NCBI GenBank assembly: GCA_945971355.1
Contig: CAMFPD010000068.1
Location: 1 to 10,266 of the forward strand
Direction: 5' to 3'
DNA length: 10,266 nucleotides
From: an uncultured Lachnobacterium sp.
GTDB lineage: Bacteria; Bacillota; Clostridia; Lachnospirales; Lachnospiraceae
Shown here: positions 6,181 through 10,266 of the stretch, piece after piece
How positions within the stretch are numbered: position 1 is the stretch's first letter
Layout: each line of letters opens with the position of its first letter
Notes under the pieces: model-generated
What the model was told of the DNA's origin: nothing
The model's input: only the letters and a program-made list of their open reading frames with translations
The model's database searches: none
Translations under genes and position numbers: made by a program

Positions 6181-7605
6181 ATGAGCAAATTGAATTATAA
6201 AGCCTCACAAAATGTAGAAATGCAAGAGCAGGAAGAAGTAATTGGATTAAAACCATTTATTGGTGTGGCATCAACAATTGCAATGCCTATTATTATCCAA
6301 AACCTGATTCACACCCTGGTGGGTACAGCCGACACTATTATGCTTGGCTACGTAAGCCAAGAGGCCATGGCCGCCTCCTCTCTGGCAAACCAGATACTTA
6401 CAGTACTTTGGATGACATTAAATGGTCTGATTACAGGTGGTTGTGTAATGGTTGCCCAATACTGGGGCAAGAAAGATTATCACACCATAGAAAGAGTCAT
6501 GGGACTTGCAGTTCGATTTTCCATGATTATTTCTATTATATTCTTCGCAGTAGTATTCTTCTTTCCAGAAATGGTAATGTCCATGTTCATCAAGGACCCA
6601 GATGTAATTGCAGAAGGTATCAGATACTTGAAAATCGTAGGATTCTCTTACCTGTTTATGGGTTTTTCCCAAGTGTATATGTCAATACAGCGAAGTATCG
6701 AGAGAGTTATTCTCCCCTCAGTTACCAGCACTGTTTCATTGGTAATCAATGTATTTATCAATGCGGTTTTTATCTTTGGACTATTTGGACTTCCAAAACT
6801 CGGCCTTGTTGGTGTAGCAATTGGAACAGTAACTGCCAGATTTGTAGAATTCATAATCTGTGCTATCCATGCAATCTGTCATACGACAGCAACCTTCAGA
6901 ATTAAGTACGTATTTGCCAAATCCGGAATACTAATGAAAGATTTTCTGAAGCTAAGCTTCCCTTCACTGATAAACGATGTGGCATGGAGTCTTGCTTTTT
7001 CTACATATTCAGTAATTCTCGGACGTCTGGGAAGTGACGCTGTAGCAGCAAATGCAGTTGCTCTTGTTGTTCTTGATATAGGGGCAATCGTATCGCGAGG
7101 CTTCTCAAATGCCACAACAGTTATTATTGGAAAAGAACTTGGACAAAGTAAAATCCACACAGCCAAAGTCTACGCCAGACGAATGGTCTGGATTACAGTT
7201 GTGTGCTGTATCTTCGGTGGCGCAATCATAATTGGATTAAGACCACTTATAATAAGTATCTATGCTGATAAACTATCTGCTACTGCCATAAAATATTTGG
7301 GAGCAATGCTCTTAATGCAGTCATATCATCTGATGGGTGAAGGTCTGAACACATGTTGGATCTGCGGTTGTTTCAGAGGCGGCGGAGATGCCAAGTTTGG
7401 AATGATTGTAGACACAATTATGATGTGGGGTGTTGCTGTACCAGTTATGACCATTGCTGCATTTGTATTAAAGCTTCCTGTTGAATGGGTATACTTTGCA
7501 ATGTGTCTGGATGAATTTGAAAAAATGCTTCCAACCTACATACATTACAAGAAGTTTAACTGGTTAAAAAATATAACCAGAGATGAAGCAGAGCTGGCTG
7601 TATAA
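6181..7605 (+). CDS. MATE family efflux transporter (first of a tandem pair)
   Basis: This is a predicted 12-helix inner-membrane exporter of the MATE (MatE) family, which expels cationic or other small compounds by Na+ or H+ antiport. The 474 residues contain the two homologous halves typical of the family, about 24-230 and 252-445. In the first half, P-I-I-I-Q-N-L followed by T-A-D-T-I-M-L-G matches the family's helix 1-2 region. In the second half, R-G-G-G-D-A-K-F-G (399-407) is the usual inter-helix signature near helix 10. A 20-residue polar tail precedes helix 1. A Cys cluster C392-x2-C395-x-C397 sits beside the signature loop. The ATG at 6181 has GGAG 5 bases upstream. The second MATE gene follows after 73 bases with no terminator between, so they are probably co-transcribed. 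Substrate is unknown. Confidence 0.92.
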   Translation: MSKLNYKASQNVEMQEQEEVIGLKPFIGVASTIAMPIIIQNLIHTLVGTADTIMLGYVSQEAMAASSLANQILTVLWMTLNGLITGGCVMVAQYWGKKDYHTIERVMGLAVRFSMIISIIFFAVVFFFPEMVMSMFIKDPDVIAEGIRYLKIVGFSYLFMGFSQVYMSIQRSIERVILPSVTSTVSLVINVFINAVFIFGLFGLPKLGLVGVAIGTVTARFVEFIICAIHAICHTTATFRIKYVFAKSGILMKDFLKLSFPSLINDVAWSLAFSTYSVILGRLGSDAVAANAVALVVLDIGAIVSRGFSNATTVIIGKELGQSKIHTAKVYARRMVWITVVCCIFGGAIIIGLRPLIISIYADKLSATAIKYLGAMLLMQSYHLMGEGLNTCWICGCFRGGGDAKFGMIVDTIMMWGVAVPVMTIAAFVLKLPVEWVYFAMCLDEFEKMLPTYIHYKKFNWLKNITRDEAELAV

Positions 7606-7666
7606 AATAAATTCAGCAAACCATATTACAAAAATATTATGTAACTATATAAACACTTTAAATTAA

Positions 7667-7671
7667 AAGGA
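7667..7671 (+). promoter_or_regulatory. Shine-Dalgarno site that sets the second MATE start
   Basis: AAGGA ends 7 bases before the ATG at 7679 and only 1 base before the in-frame ATG at 7673. The spacing supports the downstream start, removing two residues from the longest frame. Confidence 0.55.
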
Positions 7672-7678
7672 AATGACT

Positions 7679-9073
7679 ATGAGAAAATTCAAAGAAAAAT
7701 ATATAGGCGATAGAGCATTTTATACCAGTGTACTGGCATTAGTTGTTCCTATGATAATACAAAATGTTGTTACGAATTTTGTAAGCATGTTGGATAATAT
7801 CATGGTGGGACAGTTGGGAACTGAAGCGATGAACGGAGTTTCCATTGCAAACCAGTTTATTTTTATATTTAATATTACAATTTTTGGTGCAATCTCAGGT
7901 CCTGGAATTTTCGGTGCCCAGTTTTATGGAAAGCAAGACCACGAAGGACAAAAGCAGACCTTCCGATTCAGACTGTTGATTTCACTTGTTGTAGTTATTT
8001 TATTTTTTATCGTTTATTCAATATTCACCGAACCACTACTGTCCCTGTACATAGCCAAGGATGATGCACCAGAGCTTATTGAAGCTACACTTGCATACGG
8101 AAAGCAATATATGTCAGTAATTATGATAAGCCTTGTTCCATTTGCATTTGGTCAGTCATACGCCTCTGTTGTCAGAGAATGTGGCGAAACCAGAATTCCT
8201 ATGTTCGGTTCAATGGCCGCCGTATTTATAAATTTAATTCTGGACTATGGTCTTATTTTCGGAAAATTAGGAATGCCAGAGCTTGGTGTAACAGGTGCTG
8301 CCATCGCAACGGTTGTAGCAAAATTCGTTGAGGCTGGAGTTGTGATTGTATGGGCTCACACCCATGTAGAAAGGAACAAGTACATAATCGGCCTGTTCAA
8401 AGGCTTTAAAATCAAAGGCAGTCTGTTAAAATCAATGATTATAAAAGGAACGCCACTTTTGGTAAATGAGTTTTTGTGGGTAGTTGGTGTATCTGTAATC
8501 TCACAGTGCTACTCAATCAGAGGACTTGATGTGGTAGGCGCAAGAAACATTGCAAACGTAATCAGCAACCTGTTTGGTGTTGTGTACTTACAGCTTGGTG
8601 CTGCAACAGCTATCATTATAGGAAATAAGCTTGGTGCAGGCAAATTAAAAGAAGCTCGTGATACAGACAACAAGCTTCTTGCATTTTCTGTTTTTATTGC
8701 GACATGTGTAGCATTAATTATGATTCCATTCGCTTACGGCTTTCCAAAGCTCTACAATACCACAGATGAAATTCGGGCATTGGCATCCTACATCATAATT
8801 GCAACAGCTGTTGCAATGCCTATGTGGGCTTATACAAATACATGTTACTTCACACTGCGAAGCGGTGGAAAAACCACAATTACATTTTTATTTGATTTTG
8901 TTTTTGGCTGGGTGCTTCAGATCCCACTTGCGCTTTTGCTGTGCTACAAGACAACTCTTGATTTCAAGATAGTTTTTGCAATTGTTACCTATCTCGAAAT
9001 TATAAAAGTAATAATAGGTTACTTCATGGTGCGAAGTGATACCTGGATAGTAAATATCGTGGATAAAGACTAA
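7679..9073 (+). CDS. MATE family efflux transporter (second of a tandem pair)
   Basis: This is a second predicted 12-helix MATE exporter, 464 residues from the chosen ATG. The two MatE halves are visible: P-M-I-I-Q-N-V and M-L-D-N-I-M-V-G-Q-L-G in the first, with R-E-C-G-E-T-R-I-P-M as its closing loop, and L-R-S-G-G-K-T-T in the second. It is clearly related to the upstream MATE protein but far from identical: aligned N-termini share mainly the P-x-I-I-Q-N, D-x-I-M-x-G and E-A-M positions. The pair is therefore an old duplication or two separately acquired genes, not a recent copy. The 73-base gap holds no terminator; TTACAA (7626-7631) with TATAAA (7648-7653) at 16 bases could be a weak internal promoter. 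Transcription ends at the hairpin 9078-9135. Substrate is unknown. Confidence 0.92.
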   Translation: MRKFKEKYIGDRAFYTSVLALVVPMIIQNVVTNFVSMLDNIMVGQLGTEAMNGVSIANQFIFIFNITIFGAISGPGIFGAQFYGKQDHEGQKQTFRFRLLISLVVVILFFIVYSIFTEPLLSLYIAKDDAPELIEATLAYGKQYMSVIMISLVPFAFGQSYASVVRECGETRIPMFGSMAAVFINLILDYGLIFGKLGMPELGVTGAAIATVVAKFVEAGVVIVWAHTHVERNKYIIGLFKGFKIKGSLLKSMIIKGTPLLVNEFLWVVGVSVISQCYSIRGLDVVGARNIANVISNLFGVVYLQLGAATAIIIGNKLGAGKLKEARDTDNKLLAFSVFIATCVALIMIPFAYGFPKLYNTTDEIRALASYIIIATAVAMPMWAYTNTCYFTLRSGGKTTITFLFDFVFGWVLQIPLALLLCYKTTLDFKIVFAIVTYLEIIKVIIGYFMVRSDTWIVNIVDKD

Positions 9074-9077
9074 AACT

Positions 9078-9135
9078 AATTCCCATTGTTGTTATGAAAC
9101 TCTGTTTAAGAATACAGCAATGGGAATTGTTTTTT
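9078..9135. terminator. Shared terminator of convergent MATE and MFS genes
   Basis: A 15-bp stem with one G-U pair (9078-9092 with 9114-9128) encloses a 21-base loop. On the plus strand it is followed by G and six T (9130-9135), a good terminator for the MATE pair, whose stop codon is 5 bases before it. On the minus strand the tail is AGTTTTAG, weaker but usable for the MFS gene. The 3' arm lies within the last codons of the MFS gene, whose stop codon (9106-9108) is in the loop. Confidence 0.85.
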
Positions 9136-10266
9136 ATCCTTTATAACAAGAATAAATACCAGTCCAATTGTAATGGCACCGAATATACCAACTAAATTCC
9201 ATGCATTCTCAAATCCCAAATCATCAATTACATTTCCAAATAATAAATTTCCAAGCCCTTGAAATGCGCCACATACAACATTTATAACAGAATTCATTCT
9301 ACCCCAGTGGGTTGAAGGAACTCTTCTTGTCATATAAGGCTGTCCACCTATTGTATTGAAGACTTCACCAACTGTAAAAATTATCATTAGAATAAAGCAT
9401 AAAGGAATACTGTCCTGAGCATATTTATAGCAGAAAAGACCTGTCACAATAAGCATTTCACCCACAAGTATCTTCCTAATGTCCATTAGCTTGGCTAAAA
9501 ACATGGTAATAATTGGTGTTGCTATTATTACAACAATTCCATTTGTACTGGTCAACATACCAAATAATGTTGCACCTTTCGCTCCATAGAGCCCCTCCAT
9601 GTTGAGTGGCAATAAATAATTGAATTGGGCATATACAAGACTTCCAAACCCAGACATCAGAAAATAAAGTAGAAATGTAGGACGTTCCTTTATAATCCCC
9701 CATATCTTCTCGCCATGGCGCTCTTTCTCATACTCGCTAACCTGCTTTTTCTCAATTCTTTGTTTTTTTATAAAAAGAATAATAAGAACTGTAGAGGCAA
9801 ATGTAGACATACCATCAATGAGAAACGCCAGATTCAAATAGTTTTCAAACAATAGTCCGCCGATTGTAGGAGCTAAAATCAACCCTAAGTTCATTCCCAG
9901 ATACTGAAGGCTATATGCCTGCTCTCTTCCCTCACTATCGCTTAAATCAGCTATTAAGGCATCATATGAAGGTCCCTCGATTGTGGCAAACACGCTGGCC
10001 ACATATAGAATCAAGATACTGTAATTTGAAATAGGAATAATACCGCAGATTATGTACGCAGTAACCGTAATCATGTCACATATAACAATAATCAGCTTCC
10101 TGTTTGCGTGATCAGCCAATTTTCCGCCAATCAAAATCATAGGAAACTGCATAATCAACATGACAATATCTATAAGTGCAATTGTAGTTGCGGAGTAACC
10201 TAGCTTATTTTTCATAATCAGTGTCAAAAGTGGCCAAATAAGCGCACCCATACTGGTTACAATTCT
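9106..10266 (-). CDS. Major facilitator superfamily transporter, 5' end outside the window
   Basis: This is a predicted MFS permease, probably a drug/H+ antiporter-like exporter in the inner membrane. About 386 residues are visible and the frame stays open to the right edge: the codons before the internal Met at 10251 read R-I-V-T-S with no stop, and M-G-A-L-I-W-P-L-L-T-L lies inside the first membrane helix. The true start is thus beyond 10266, probably only a few residues to about twenty away. The loop between helices 2 and 3 holds a form of MFS motif A, G-G-K-L-A-D-H-A-N-R-K, with Asn in place of the usual Gly before R-K. About 12 hydrophobic segments are seen, with a charged central loop rich in Lys and Glu separating two six-helix halves. 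It converges on the second MATE gene and shares its terminator. Substrate is unknown; exporter rather than importer is inferred from motif A and context. Confidence 0.88.
   Translation of the reverse strand, partial: RIVTSMGALIWPLLTLIMKNKLGYSATTIALIDIVMLIMQFPMILIGGKLADHANRKLIIVICDMITVTAYIICGIIPISNYSILILYVASVFATIEGPSYDALIADLSDSEGREQAYSLQYLGMNLGLILAPTIGGLLFENYLNLAFLIDGMSTFASTVLIILFIKKQRIEKKQVSEYEKERHGEKIWGIIKERPTFLLYFLMSGFGSLVYAQFNYLLPLNMEGLYGAKGATLFGMLTSTNGIVVIIATPIITMFLAKLMDIRKILVGEMLIVTGLFCYKYAQDSIPLCFILMIIFTVGEVFNTIGGQPYMTRRVPSTHWGRMNSVINVVCGAFQGLGNLLFGNVIDDLGFENAWNLVGIFGAITIGLVFILVIKDKKQFPLLYS

Noticed and set aside
6408..6905. 165-codon plus-strand frame within the first MATE gene
   Set aside because: It is a +1-frame shadow rich in Cys, Tyr and Arg with no hydrophobic pattern of its own; the MATE frame is clearly the coding one.

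Overview
The window looks like chromosomal DNA from an anaerobic low-GC Firmicute, most likely a member of the Lachnospiraceae (Clostridia). This rests on the AT-rich sequence, strong GGAGG-type ribosome binding sites, and proteins that resemble clostridial versions: a divergent ThyA, a DHFR without the usual Pro-Trp, and an acetolactate synthase with a cysteine-rich insert. The assignment is an inference from protein character, not from a marker gene. I see no insertion sequence, CRISPR array, tRNA, rRNA or phage gene.

Layout. Positions 5787 down to 46 form a minus-strand block: thyA, folA, ilvB, ilvN, then a methyl-accepting chemotaxis protein. The first four are packed with gaps of 12 to 24 bases and look like one operon. 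ThyA makes dTMP and releases dihydrofolate, which DHFR reduces again. IlvB and IlvN form the catalytic and valine-sensing subunits of acetohydroxyacid synthase, the first common step of branched-chain amino acid synthesis. The chemoreceptor has its own candidate promoters and is broken by an apparent one-base deletion at 1695-1698. A hairpin terminator closes the block at the left edge.

Positions 5788-6180 form a 393-base divergent intergenic region. It holds the thyA promoter, the promoter of the first MATE gene, a small palindrome, an 8-bp hairpin and a strong Rho-independent terminator that belongs to no visible protein gene. Together these suggest an unannotated small RNA of about 100 nt on the plus strand, with C-rich motifs in the parts predicted to be unpaired. 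This is the best candidate here for something undescribed.

Positions 6181-9073 carry two tandem but divergent MATE-family exporters on the plus strand. They converge on a minus-strand major facilitator transporter (9106 to the right edge, start outside the window). The convergent genes share one hairpin terminator that overlaps the last codons of the MFS gene. The right half is therefore a cluster of three secondary transporters, probably for efflux, with substrates that the sequence does not reveal.
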